Positions 52,046 to 60,256 of a stretch of DNA of 64,000 nt are shown here, one piece after another. The notes below the pieces were generated by a model. That model made no database searches. It was not told where the DNA came from and saw only the letters and a program-made list of their open reading frames with translations. This DNA is from Bradyrhizobium arachidis (GTDB lineage Bacteria; Pseudomonadota; Alphaproteobacteria; Rhizobiales; Xanthobacteraceae): positions 7,068,001-7,132,000 of the forward strand of contig NZ_CP077970.1 in NCBI RefSeq assembly GCF_024758505.1, given 5' to 3'. Both the position numbers and the translations under genes were made by a program. Positions within the stretch are counted from its first letter, which is position 1, and the number at the start of each line of letters is the position of its first letter.

Positions 52046-52828
52046 ATGAGCGCGGAAAAGACAACCGACATCGTCAGCTACGAACTCGTCGGCAACGTCG
52101 CGCGCATCACGCTGGCCCGGCCACCGGTCAACGCGCTGAGCCTGGAGGTGATCCGCAGCGTGGTCGCGGGCTTCCGCCGCGCCGCCGCCGATCCCGGCGC
52201 GCGGGTCGTCGTGCTCGCGAGCGCGCTCGCCAAACGGTTCTCGGCCGGGCTCGACCTCGACATCCTCATGGGCAAGTCCGGCGCGCATGTCCGCGAATTT
52301 TTGCAGGCGCTCTACATCGACCTGTTTGACGCTCAGTATCATCTCGGGAAGCCGTCGATCGCAGCGGTGGGCGGTGCTGCGCGCGGCGGCGGCATGACCA
52401 TGGCGGTGTCCTGCGACGTGGTGCTTGCAAGCGACAGCGCGACCTTCGGCTATCCGGAGATCGAGGTCGGCGTCATCCCCTCGATCCACTATGCGCATCT
52501 GCCGCGCATCGTCGGGCGGCACCGCGCCTTCGAGCTCTTGTTCACCGGCCGCGCCTTCAGCGCAGCGGAAGCCTGCGAGATCGGCATTGTGAACCGCGTC
52601 GTTCCCGACGCCGAGCTGGAGGCCGAGGTGGTGGGGCTCGCGGCGCAATTCGCGGCGAAGTCGGAAACCGTGGTGCGGATGGGCCGCGCCGCCTTCATGC
52701 GCCAGATCGACCTCGACTACCGGCGCAGCATCGCCAGCGCGGTGGAGGATTTTTGCAACGTCGCGGCCACCGACGAGGCGCAGGAGGGATTGCGGGCGTT
52801 TGTCGAGAAGCGGCCGCCGAAATGGTGA
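52046..52828 (+). CDS. Enoyl-CoA hydratase/isomerase (crotonase family)
   Basis: 260 aa. LARPPVNALS near the N-terminus, oxyanion-hole SALAKRFSAGLDLDILMG and IAAVGGAARGGGMTMAVSCDVVLAS, then FGYPEIEVGVIPSIHYAHLPRIVG with a Glu at a usual catalytic position. GGGATCC precedes the ATG by a few bases. It lies 137 bp downstream of the sugar dehydrogenase, so cotranscription is possible but not shown. Confidence 0.9.
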   Translation: MSAEKTTDIVSYELVGNVARITLARPPVNALSLEVIRSVVAGFRRAAADPGARVVVLASALAKRFSAGLDLDILMGKSGAHVREFLQALYIDLFDAQYHLGKPSIAAVGGAARGGGMTMAVSCDVVLASDSATFGYPEIEVGVIPSIHYAHLPRIVGRHRAFELLFTGRAFSAAEACEIGIVNRVVPDAELEAEVVGLAAQFAAKSETVVRMGRAAFMRQIDLDYRRSIASAVEDFCNVAATDEAQEGLRAFVEKRPPKW

Positions 52829-52839
52829 GCGACTCTAAT

Positions 52840-52890
52840 CTTGACGCGTTTTCTTGACGCGAACCGGTATCCACTTCGCTCGAAAACGCT
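52840..52890. repeat. Dispersed repeat (GACGCGTTTTC...GAAAACGCT type)
   Basis: About 50 bp with imperfect inverted arms ACGCGTTTTCTTGACGCGAA and TTCGCTCGAAAACGCT around ACCGGTATCCAC. I recall this as a widespread intergenic repeat in Bradyrhizobium and other Rhizobiales. It fills the gap between two convergent genes and may act as a bidirectional hairpin. Confidence 0.7.
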
Positions 52891-53739
52891 CTACCTGCCC
52901 CAGCGGTCCTGCCAGATCTTCTCACCGATCAGGCAGTTCACGCGCGGCTCCTTGTCGGCGACGCGCACCACCGGACGGTCGGGCGTGCGGCCGGCGACTT
53001 CCAGCAGGAGTTTCGTGCGGATCGCTTCCTTGAACTTGTCGCGGTCCTTGATCGAGACCACGAAGGAGCCAGGACCGCCGATCACGCAGTCCTCGTAATA
53101 ATAGTCGAGGTTGTCGATATCCATGGTCGAGTAGGACGGCTCCTTGACCATGATCGGCAGGCCGTTGATGACGATGCCCTTCTCCAACGCCGCATCGCGC
53201 GACACCGTGACCGGGCCGCCATTGTTGTTGGGTCCATCGCCGGAAATGTCGATGACGCGGCGCAGGCCCCGATAAGGATCCTCGTCGAACAGCGGCATCG
53301 CAAAGTTGATCGCACCGGAGATCGAGGTGCGCGAGGCGCGGCGGATCGGTGTCTTCATGATTTCGGCCGCGACCGCGTCCGCGGTCTCGGGGCCGTCGAT
53401 CAGCCGCCAGGGGATGATGATCTTCTGGTCGGTCGAGGCCGCCCATTCGAAATAGGTCACGGCGATCCGGCCGTTCGGGCCCGCTTTCAGCGCCTGCAAG
53501 AACTCCTTCGACTGGATCGCCTGCGCATAGCCTTCGCGCTGGATCGCGAGCTCGTCCATGTCCATGGAGTAGGAGACGTCGACCGCGAGGATCAACTCGA
53601 CGTCGACGGTCTGCGCGTCCTTCTCGGCCGCCTGTCGCTGTGGCTGGTATTTCGGCCCGGGTGCAGCAACGCCCGCGACGTCACTCCCGGCAAGCATGCC
53701 GGCCACCAGCACAGCCCCGATCGAGAACAACAAGCGCAT
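52891..53739 (-). CDS. DUF1194 protein (secreted von Willebrand A-like)
   Basis: 282 aa. Signal peptide (about 1-25, LLFSIGAVLVAGMLAG...VAGVAA). VWA-like domain with MIDAS start VDVELILAVDVSYSMDMDE (D-x-S-x-S), a conserved SISGAINFAMPLF and a VIDISGDGPNNNGG strand, then GPGSFVVSIKDRDKFKEAIRTKLLLEVAG. This is the DUF1194 architecture. Function is unknown; possibly a metal-dependent adhesion or scaffold protein in the periplasm. Confidence 0.9.
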   Translation of the reverse strand: MRLLFSIGAVLVAGMLAGSDVAGVAAPGPKYQPQRQAAEKDAQTVDVELILAVDVSYSMDMDELAIQREGYAQAIQSKEFLQALKAGPNGRIAVTYFEWAASTDQKIIIPWRLIDGPETADAVAAEIMKTPIRRASRTSISGAINFAMPLFDEDPYRGLRRVIDISGDGPNNNGGPVTVSRDAALEKGIVINGLPIMVKEPSYSTMDIDNLDYYYEDCVIGGPGSFVVSIKDRDKFKEAIRTKLLLEVAGRTPDRPVVRVADKEPRVNCLIGEKIWQDRWGR

Positions 53740-53954
53740 CGCGCCCTCCCGTCGAATGTCGCGATGGTGACATGCAATCGCGCGTCCGCAAAGGGCGAAG
53801 ATGAGTTCAGCTTCACATTCGAGTTAGCCCGCGCACAACGTCTGCGCAGTCGGAACAGCCGCGCGGCCGCAGCGCGGCGACAAAGCGTTGAAAGCGGGGC
53901 GCACGAGCCGGCCGCCCTATTGTGCGGCGCGATTTCCATGCTAGGCTTGCGACA

Positions 53955-54024
53955 CAGATGGGGATGGAGTCCCCCGACAACCGCCCGGCGATGTACTCGA
54001 TCGTATTGGGCTGATGACTCCTGC
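53955..54024 (+). promoter_or_regulatory. Fluoride riboswitch aptamer (crcB motif)
   Basis: The order of conserved pieces matches the fluoride aptamer: GGGGATGGAGTCCCCC (53960-53975), AACCGCCC (53979-53986), a variable stem, then GGGCTGATGACTCCTGC (54008-54024). GGAGTC (53966-53971) can pair with GACTCC (54016-54021) as the pseudoknot, and CCGCCC/GGGC forms the second stem. An intrinsic terminator lies 50 nt downstream, and two crcB genes follow, as expected for a fluoride-induced transcript. Confidence 0.93.
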
Positions 54025-54074
54025 TTGAGGTGAGGCAATTTGGAGCCTCTGCCTTTGGCGGGAGCATGGACAGG

Positions 54075-54095
54075 CCCGCCGCTGGCGGGTTTTTT
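54075..54095 (+). terminator. Intrinsic terminator, expression platform of the fluoride riboswitch
   Basis: Perfect stem CCCGCC/GGCGGG with loop GCT and six Ts. Upstream GGCGGG at 54057-54062 can pair with the same CCCGCC (54075-54080), giving a plausible antiterminator, so fluoride binding could switch readthrough into the MFS-crcB genes. Confidence 0.85.
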
Positions 54096-54115
54096 GTTGC
54101 CTGAATGCGCAGAAG

Positions 54116-54160
54116 GCTTCGAAAGGCAAGACTTCGAAAAGCAAGGCTTCGAAAGGCAAG
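54116..54160 (+). repeat. Three tandem 15-bp units in the leader of the MFS gene
   Basis: Units GCTTCGAAAGGCAAG, ACTTCGAAAAGCAAG and GCTTCGAAAGGCAAG lie head to tail directly before the GTG start. Each contains the palindrome TTCGAA. The unit length is a multiple of three, so the copies would add GFERQ-type residues if translation began upstream. Confidence 0.85.
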
Positions 54161-54162
54161 AC

Positions 54163-55386
54163 GTGACGACGACCGAGCCAAATCCATCCCGCGCCCGGAT
54201 CCCGAGGGGGGTCTGGGTGCTCGGCTTCGTTTCGATGCTGATGGATATCTCCTCCGAGATGATCCACGCCCTACTCCCGGTCTATCTCGTCACCGTGCTC
54301 GGCACCTCCACGCTCACCGTCGGCTTCATCGAAGGCATTGCGGAGGCGACGGCTTCGATCACAAAAATCTTCTCGGGGGCACTGTCGGACTGGCTCGGGA
54401 AACGCAAGGTGCTGGCGGCCTTGGGCTATGGCCTGGCGGCGCTGACAAAACCGCTGTTTCCGCTCGCACCCAGCGCCGGCTGGCTGGTCGCGGCGCGCTT
54501 CATCGACCGTGTCGGCAAGGGTATCCGCGGCGCGCCGCGCGACGCGCTGATCGCCGACATCGCACCCGCGGGACTGCGCGGCGCAAGCTTCGGGCTGCGC
54601 CAGTCGCTCGATACGATCGGCGCCTTCGTCGGACCGCTGCTTGCCATCCTCCTGATGTGGTGGACCGCGGACAATTTCACGGCCGTGTTCTGGGTCGCGG
54701 TGCTGCCGGCGTTCCTGTCCTTTGCCCTGATCACGTTTGCGGTCAGCGAGCCCGAGCCCGAGGCCAGGCAGGAGGCGACGGGAAACCCGCTCAACACGCA
54801 AGCGATGCGGCAGCTCGGCGCGGTTTATTGGCGCATCGTGGCCGTCGGCACCGTCTTCACGCTGGCGCGCTTCAGCGAAGCCTTTCTCATCCTGCGGGCG
54901 CAGAGCATCGGGCTCAACGCGATGTGGGTGCCGGCCGTGCTGGTGCTGATGAACATCGTCTACGCCTTGTCGGCCTATCCGGCCGGCGTGCTCTCCGACC
55001 GGATCAACCGGACCGGGCTGCTCGCCCTGGGCCTCGTGTTCCTCGCGGGTGCTGATCTCGCGCTGGCGCTGTTACCGAGCCTTGCCGGCCTTGCGCTCGG
55101 GGTCGTGCTGTGGGGCCTGCATATGGGACTGACACAGGGCCTGTTCGCCGCACTCGTTGCCGACAGCGCGCCGCCGAGCTTGCGCGGCACCGCGTTCGGC
55201 TACTTCAATCTGCTCACGGGGATCACGATGCTCGCGGCGAGCATCATTGCCGGCGCACTGTGGGACAATTTTGGCCCGGCCGTCACCTTCCTCGCGGGCC
55301 TCGGCTTTGCACTGGCCTCGCTGGTCGGACTGCTTGCGATCGGCAACGGAATCACGCAAGCCGCCAACGCGGCGGAGAAGCCATGA
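54163..55386 (+). CDS. MFS transporter in the fluoride-riboswitch operon
   Basis: Major-facilitator protein of 407 aa with about 12 membrane helices. MFS loop motifs: FSGALSDWLGKRKVL (G-x-L-x-D-x-x-G-x-R/K form) and DRVGKGIRGAPRDALIADIAP. The GTG at 54163 is the first plausible start after the terminator; upstream start codons in frame would place the terminator hairpin inside the gene. Being first behind a fluoride riboswitch, it should be fluoride-induced; whether it carries fluoride or another ion is unknown. Confidence 0.88.
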   Translation: MTTTEPNPSRARIPRGVWVLGFVSMLMDISSEMIHALLPVYLVTVLGTSTLTVGFIEGIAEATASITKIFSGALSDWLGKRKVLAALGYGLAALTKPLFPLAPSAGWLVAARFIDRVGKGIRGAPRDALIADIAPAGLRGASFGLRQSLDTIGAFVGPLLAILLMWWTADNFTAVFWVAVLPAFLSFALITFAVSEPEPEARQEATGNPLNTQAMRQLGAVYWRIVAVGTVFTLARFSEAFLILRAQSIGLNAMWVPAVLVLMNIVYALSAYPAGVLSDRINRTGLLALGLVFLAGADLALALLPSLAGLALGVVLWGLHMGLTQGLFAALVADSAPPSLRGTAFGYFNLLTGITMLAASIIAGALWDNFGPAVTFLAGLGFALASLVGLLAIGNGITQAANAAEKP

Positions 55387-55402
55387 TGGGAGATCCCGAG
55401 AC

Positions 55403-55792
55403 GTGTTGAGCGGATTGATCGCGATCGTTGTTGGCAGCGTGCTCGGCGGATGTGCGCGCTACTTCGTCTCCGGCGCGATCGCGCGCCGGATGGGCGAGAC
55501 CTTTCCCTGGGGAACGCTGACCATCAACGTCACCGGGGCCTTCCTGATCGGCATCTTCGGCGCGCTCGCCACGCATCCCGGCTCGCTGTTCGCCTCGCCC
55601 AATCCATGGCTGTTCGCGGTGACCGGATTCCTCGGCTGCTACACCACCGTGTCCTCGTTCAGCCTGCAAACGCTGACATTGGCGCGCAGCGGCGAGCAGC
55701 TTCACGCGCTCGGCAACATCGCAGCCTCGGTCGGACTGTGCCTGACTGCGGTCAGTTGCGGCTTCCTGCTTGCCGACAGCTTTGGAGGCTAG
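55403..55792 (+). CDS. crcB: Fluoride channel CrcB/Fluc, first copy
   Basis: 129 aa, four membrane helices. Fluc signatures: GSVLGGCARYFVSG (G-G-x-x-R-Y), WGTLTINVTGAFLIG (the Asn of the pore), and TGFLGCYTTVSSFSLQT (the Phe-box/TM3 break region). Fluc proteins export fluoride as dual-topology dimers. Start GTG at 55403 with GGGAG 11 nt upstream; TTG at 55406 is an alternative. Tandem with a second copy 6 bp downstream. Confidence 0.93.
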   Translation: MLSGLIAIVVGSVLGGCARYFVSGAIARRMGETFPWGTLTINVTGAFLIGIFGALATHPGSLFASPNPWLFAVTGFLGCYTTVSSFSLQTLTLARSGEQLHALGNIAASVGLCLTAVSCGFLLADSFGG

Positions 55793-55798
55793 CGCGCG

Positions 55799-56227
55799 AT
55801 GACCGCCCTCTCCTCCAGCGACCGTTGGCGCAGCGCGGTGCTCTACACCTGGGTGGCGGCCGGCAGCATCGTCGGCGGGCTGGCGCGCTACCTCACCGGG
55901 CTCGCGCTCGACACCGGGCCCGGCTTCCCCTGGAACACGCTGTTCATCAACGCGTTCGGCTCGCTGATCATCGGCTTCTACGCCACGCTGACCGGCCCGG
56001 ACGGGCGCGTGCTGGCGCGGCCCGAGCACCGGCAGTTCGTCATGACCGGCTTTTGCGGCGGCTACACCACCTTCTCGACCTTCAGCCTGGAAACCTTCCG
56101 CCTGTTTCACACCGGCATGAAGTATACTGCGCTCGCCTATATCGGCGCGTCGCTGATCTGTTGGCTGGTGTCGGTGTGGCTTGGCCACATGATGGCCGGA
56201 CGGCTCAACCGCTTGAAGAGGAGCTGA
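55799..56227 (+). CDS. crcB: Fluoride channel CrcB/Fluc, second copy
   Basis: 142 aa, four membrane helices. GSIVGGLARYLTG, WNTLFINAFGSLIIGFY and TGFCGGYTTFSTFSLET keep all Fluc motifs. Its N-terminus is about 15 residues longer than the first copy. Two adjacent crcB genes commonly encode the two halves of an antiparallel heterodimer. The two proteins differ clearly in sequence, so this is not a recent duplication. Confidence 0.95.
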   Translation: MTALSSSDRWRSAVLYTWVAAGSIVGGLARYLTGLALDTGPGFPWNTLFINAFGSLIIGFYATLTGPDGRVLARPEHRQFVMTGFCGGYTTFSTFSLETFRLFHTGMKYTALAYIGASLICWLVSVWLGHMMAGRLNRLKRS

Positions 56228-56229
56228 CC

Positions 56230-56571
56230 ATGCAGATCCCCAATCAGGCCGTGTCGCTGCGCATCTTCATCGGCGAGAACGACCATGTCGAGGGCAAGCC
56301 GCTCTATGAAGCGATCGTGATCAAGGCGCGCGAGCGGCATCTTGCCGGCGCCACCGTGCTGCGCGGGCCCATGGGCTTCGGCAAGTCGAGCCGGCTGCAC
56401 ACCTCAAAAATCCTGCGGCTGTCGGAGGATCTTCCGCTGCTGATCGAGATCGTCGACAGCGAGGACAGCATCAACGCATTCCTGCCCATCCTGGACGGCA
56501 TGATGTCGAGCGGGCTGATCACCTTGGAGAAGGTCCAGGTCCTGCAATATGGTGCGAAGGCCGCGGGCTGA
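56230..56571 (+). CDS. DUF190 (PII-like) protein of the fluoride operon
   Basis: 113 aa. DUF190 features: LRIFIGENDHVEGKPLYEAIVIKARERHLAGATVLRGPMGFGKSS, followed by LPLLIEIVDSEDSINAFLPILD and LITLEKVQVLQYG, a ferredoxin-like PII-type fold. GAGGAG sits 5-6 nt before the ATG, inside the end of the second crcB. DUF190 genes are frequently linked with crcB; a sensory or regulatory role is presumed, but the mechanism is unknown. Confidence 0.92.
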   Translation: MQIPNQAVSLRIFIGENDHVEGKPLYEAIVIKARERHLAGATVLRGPMGFGKSSRLHTSKILRLSEDLPLLIEIVDSEDSINAFLPILDGMMSSGLITLEKVQVLQYGAKAAG

Positions 56572-56608
56572 GCGCCCGCTGGAACCCGCTTGTGTTTCAG
56601 GAGGCGGA

Positions 56609-56914
56609 ATGAGCGAGACCGTCACCAAGCCTAAAACCAGGACGAAGACCAAGGTCGAGCGGCCAAAACTGCACAAGGTCATCCTGATCAACGATGACTA
56701 CACGCCGCGCGATTTCGTCACCATGGTGCTGAAGGCCGAGTTCCGCATGACCCAAGACCAGGCTTACAAGGTGATGATCACAGCGCATAAGCTCGGCGCC
56801 TGCGTGGTTGCCGTCTTCACCAAGGACGTCGCCGAGACCAAGGCGACGCGCGCCAGCGACGCCGGCCGCGCCAAGGGGTATCCGCTTTTGTTTACCACCG
56901 AGCCGGAGGAATAG
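56609..56914 (+). CDS. clpS: ATP-dependent Clp protease adaptor ClpS
   Basis: 101 aa. N-terminal disordered Lys/Thr-rich tail (about 1-20) followed by the ClpS core: LHKVILINDDYTPRDFVTMVLKAEFRM (Asn-Asp-Asp of the N-degron pocket), KVMITAHKLGACVVAVFTKDVAETKA, and GYPLLFTTEPEE. Delivers N-degron substrates to ClpAP. No clpA is adjacent. GGAGGC lies 4-6 nt upstream of the ATG. Confidence 0.95.
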   Translation: MSETVTKPKTRTKTKVERPKLHKVILINDDYTPRDFVTMVLKAEFRMTQDQAYKVMITAHKLGACVVAVFTKDVAETKATRASDAGRAKGYPLLFTTEPEE

Positions 56915-57001
56915 CGCCGCGGCGGCAATACAGGCGCGCCTGCGCGCAATTTTAGCGATCACCGCTACCTCTGGTTCAATCTCGTATGGCACGACCGTGC
57001 G

Positions 57002-57766
57002 ATGACAATCGCACTGCGCAAGCAACTCGAGCTCCAGCCCACCCGCCACGAGACCTCGTTCGGCCCCTTCAAGCTGCTGCACGCCCTGCCGTGGCTGATC
57101 CTGGCCGCGGCCATGCGGGTGATCGCCTTCGGCGGCGGCGGGGTGGCGCTGCCGGCGATCATCATTGCCGACATCTCGGTGCTGCTGGCGTTCTTTGCGA
57201 CCGCGCAGCGGTCGATCGAGGCCGCCGGCGGTCAGTCCTCACTCGGCGAACTGACCATGGGCGAGCAGTTCAAGCTTTCCTTTGCGATCTTCTGGCGGAT
57301 TGCGCTTCTGATGATCGCTGTGACGGTCGCCACCACGTTGGCCGGCCAGACCACCTCCGCGCGGCACCTGATGTCCGGGCTCGACGGCATGGCCTTCGAC
57401 CAGTTCACGCATCTCGGCCGGTTCTGGAGCGCGTGGATCGCGGCGTTGGTGCTGCTCATGATCGTCCGCGCCGAACGCAATGACGGCCGGATCGCGCTGT
57501 TCGCGGCCATCGCGGAGTTCGCCCGGCGCGGCCTCTGGCTCGGCGGCGCCGTGATCGTGCTCGGCCTGCTCAACATCGCGCTGGGTTTCGGACAGGAGTT
57601 CGTTCGCAGCGCGATCTGGAGCTTCTGGCAGACCTCCGCCGCAAGCCAGTTCACCAAGAACCTGATCTATTTCTGCTTCATCTTCTCCTTTGCGATGCTG
57701 CGGCTGTGGCTCACCCTGACGATTTTGACGCTCGGCCTGAGGCAGTCCTACGTCCGCGCCGACTAG
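57002..57766 (+). CDS. Polytopic membrane protein, unknown function
   Basis: 254 aa with about six hydrophobic helices (around 25-50, 50-70, 92-115, 140-160, 175-200 and 215-245). Polar N-terminus of about 25 residues, no signal cleavage site. No family motif is recognised. No strong ribosome-binding site before the ATG. Confidence 0.75.
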   Translation: MTIALRKQLELQPTRHETSFGPFKLLHALPWLILAAAMRVIAFGGGGVALPAIIIADISVLLAFFATAQRSIEAAGGQSSLGELTMGEQFKLSFAIFWRIALLMIAVTVATTLAGQTTSARHLMSGLDGMAFDQFTHLGRFWSAWIAALVLLMIVRAERNDGRIALFAAIAEFARRGLWLGGAVIVLGLLNIALGFGQEFVRSAIWSFWQTSAASQFTKNLIYFCFIFSFAMLRLWLTLTILTLGLRQSYVRAD

Positions 57767-57882
57767 CGCAATGCTGGAATAGCCACCCGACATTTTCGCG
57801 CTTTGCATTCGGCTGCGGGATCACCGAGAATGCAGCCAAGCCGGCATCAGCCGGGAGGCAAAAAAACGCGGGAAACGGCGGG

Positions 57883-58926
57883 ATGGGCGCAACAGGGAAT
57901 AGCCTCGCGAGGTGGGGCCGGCTGGCCTTCGCGATGGCCTTGGCTTTGGCAACACTGATGTCTCCGGCAGGCGGCGCGCAAGCCGCCGACAAGGTGCGCA
58001 TCGGGCTGTTGAAGCTTTCATCGGCCGCGCCGCTGTATCTGGCGAAGGACCGCGGCTATTTCGAGCAGGAAGGCATCGACGTCGACTTCAAATTCTTCGA
58101 CGCGGCGGTGCCGATCGCGGTGGCCGCGGTCTCCGGCGATATCGACATCGGCTTCACCGGCTTTACAGCCGCTTTCTACAATCTCGCCGGCAAGGGCGGG
58201 CTGAAGGTGATCGCGGGCACGGCGCGCGAGGCGCCGGGCTTCCAGAACACGGCCTATGTCGCCTCCAAGCGCGCCTATGAGGCCGGCCTGAAGACGCTGA
58301 AGGACCTGCCGGGACATTCCGTCGGCATCACGCAGGTCGGCTCGACCTTCCACTATTCGCTCGGCCTGATCGCCGACAAGCTGAAATTCGATATCGGCTC
58401 GGTCAAGATCGTGCCGTTGCAATCGCTGCCCAATGTCGCCGCCGCCATCAAGGGCGGCCAGCTCGATGCGGCACTGACCGCCACGACGACGATCAGCCCG
58501 GTGATCGCCTCCGGCGACGCCTTCGTGCTTGGCTTCGTCGGCGACGAGACGCCCTGGATGCTCGGCTGTGTCGTCGCCTCGATCGCGGGAATCGAGAAGA
58601 ACCGCAAGCTGATCGAGAAGGTGCTGGCGGTCTACCGGCGCGGCGCCGAAGAGTATGCGCGCGTGCTGCTGAAGCGCGACGCGGACGGCAAGTTCGTCCG
58701 CAGCGACGAGGGCGATGCGATCCTCGCGATCGTCTCCAAATACACCGAGTAGAGGATCGACACGTTGCGGCTTGGCCTTGCCGTGGTCGATCCCGCGCTT
58801 GATAGCGCCGACATCGCGCGGCAGATCGCCTGGTTCAAGGCGCAGAAGATGGTCGATGCCGAGGTCGACGCGGAGAAGATCATCGACAAGTCATTCGTGC
58901 CGGACAGGCCGACCAATCCGAAATGA
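57883..58926 (+). pseudogene. ABC-type substrate-binding protein (SsuA/NMT1-like) with internal TAG
   Basis: Frame of 289 aa from the ATG to a TAG at 58750-58752: signal peptide (about 8-33), then KVRIGLLKLSSAAPLYLAKDRGYFEQEGIDVDFKFFDAAVPIAVAAVSGDIDIGFTGFTAAF, the typical start of nitrate/taurine/THI5-like binding proteins. After the TAG the same frame continues for 57 codons with family-like sequence (LRLGLAVVDPALDSADIARQIAWFKAQKM..AEVDAEKIIDKSFV) to a TGA at 58924-58926. A single base change, such as CAG to TAG, would explain it. The shorter protein may still be made. Confidence 0.75.
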
Positions 58927-58951
58927 AAATCAAAACAATGCGGAGCCGCCC

Positions 58952-60256
58952 ATGAGCGCGAGCGAAGTCACGGCCGGCACAAAGATCGTCCGGCGCAGCC
59001 CAAACCCGCAGCCGTCGCGCGTCACTGCCGACATCTGCGTGGTCGGCTCGGGCGCGGCCGGCATGTCGGCCGCGATCGAAGGTGCACGCGCGGGACGCAA
59101 AGTGGTACTGGTCGACAGCCTGCCCGCGCTCGGCGGCCAGGCCGTCAACTCCATCATCGCGACCTTCTGCGGCCTGTTCTCCAATGGCAGCGACGGCTAC
59201 CAGTTCACCCACGGCATCGCCGACGACATCTTGCGCGATCTCGGTGCGCAGGAGAACGCGCTGTTCTATCGCCGCGGGCCGCACACCACAGTCGTCTATT
59301 ACGACGAGGTCGCGCTCGGACGCTGGGTCGAGAAGGCGATGCTTGCCGCCGGCGTTACCGTCATCGTCGGCGCCGTCATGCGCAATGTCCGCGTTCAGGG
59401 CCGGCGCGTTACCGGCATCGATCTTTCCACACGCTATGGCGACGTCGAGGTCGAGGCCAACGGATTTGTCGATGCCTCCGGCGACGCCGCGCTGGTGTGG
59501 CAGGCGGGCTTCGCGTGCCGCGAGCCGGACGATGGTCCGATCTACGGCACGCAGATGCTGATCGTCGAGAACATCGACGAGACCAAGGTGCCGAGCCGCG
59601 AGGAACTGCCGGCGCGGATGCGCGAAAAGGCCGGCGACTATGGCCTGCTCCGCCGCGAGGGCCTGTCCTTCGTCATTCCCGGACGCGGCGTCGCCGCCAT
59701 GAACATGACCCATGTCGAGACGCCGCTGGAGCCGCTCGCGGCGAGCCGCAAGGGCATCGAGGGCAAGGAGCAGGCCGACCGCGCCTTCGCGTTCCTGCAA
59801 GCCGAATTCCCCGACTGCTTCGGCAAGGCGCGCATCCGTTCCTATGGCTTTCCAGGGATACGCCAGACCCGCTGGATCGTCGGGCGCCAGCAGCTCTCCG
59901 TCGACGACGTGCGCGCCGGCAAAAAGTTCGACGACGCCATCGGCCGCACGGCGTGGCCGATCGAACTGCACGACCATGGTTCCGGGCATCACTGGCACGT
60001 CTTCGACAAGGACCACGTGCACTATGTGCCGTTCGGCAGCCTGGCGCCCGCGGAGGCCGACAACATCGTCGCCGCCGGCCGCTGCATCGACGCCGACAAG
60101 GCGGCGCTCTCCAGCGTGCGCGTGATGGGCCCGTGCATGGCGATGGGCGCGGCTGCCGCTCACGCGCTCGATCTCGCCGGCAGCGGCAGCGTGCACCAGA
60201 TCGACATCGATGCGCTCAAGCATCGCGTCAAAGACAATCTGGAGCGGACGGATTAG
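58952..60256 (+). CDS. FAD-dependent oxidoreductase (FAD_oxidored family)
   Basis: 434 aa. N-terminal dinucleotide fold ADICVVGSGAAGMSAAIEGARAGRKVVLVD (G-S-G-A-A-G) followed by GGQAVNSIIATFCGLFS, the stretch in which PF12831-type enzymes usually show a Cys. Later YGFPGIRQTRWIVGRQQLS and VMGPCMAMGAAAAHALDLA are typical of this family. GGAG is 6 nt before the ATG. It starts 25 bp after the interrupted binding-protein gene. Substrate unknown. Confidence 0.87.
   Translation: MSASEVTAGTKIVRRSPNPQPSRVTADICVVGSGAAGMSAAIEGARAGRKVVLVDSLPALGGQAVNSIIATFCGLFSNGSDGYQFTHGIADDILRDLGAQENALFYRRGPHTTVVYYDEVALGRWVEKAMLAAGVTVIVGAVMRNVRVQGRRVTGIDLSTRYGDVEVEANGFVDASGDAALVWQAGFACREPDDGPIYGTQMLIVENIDETKVPSREELPARMREKAGDYGLLRREGLSFVIPGRGVAAMNMTHVETPLEPLAASRKGIEGKEQADRAFAFLQAEFPDCFGKARIRSYGFPGIRQTRWIVGRQQLSVDDVRAGKKFDDAIGRTAWPIELHDHGSGHHWHVFDKDHVHYVPFGSLAPAEADNIVAAGRCIDADKAALSSVRVMGPCMAMGAAAAHALDLAGSGSVHQIDIDALKHRVKDNLERTD

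Noticed and set aside
54116..54160. A CRISPR-like repeat array
   Set aside because: The three 15-bp units are directly adjacent with no spacers. No other repeat-spacer pattern was seen in the window.
54040..54162. Start of the MFS gene at 54040 or 54094
   Set aside because: These starts lie before or within the riboswitch terminator hairpin and T-run. A coding start there would make the expression platform part of the gene.
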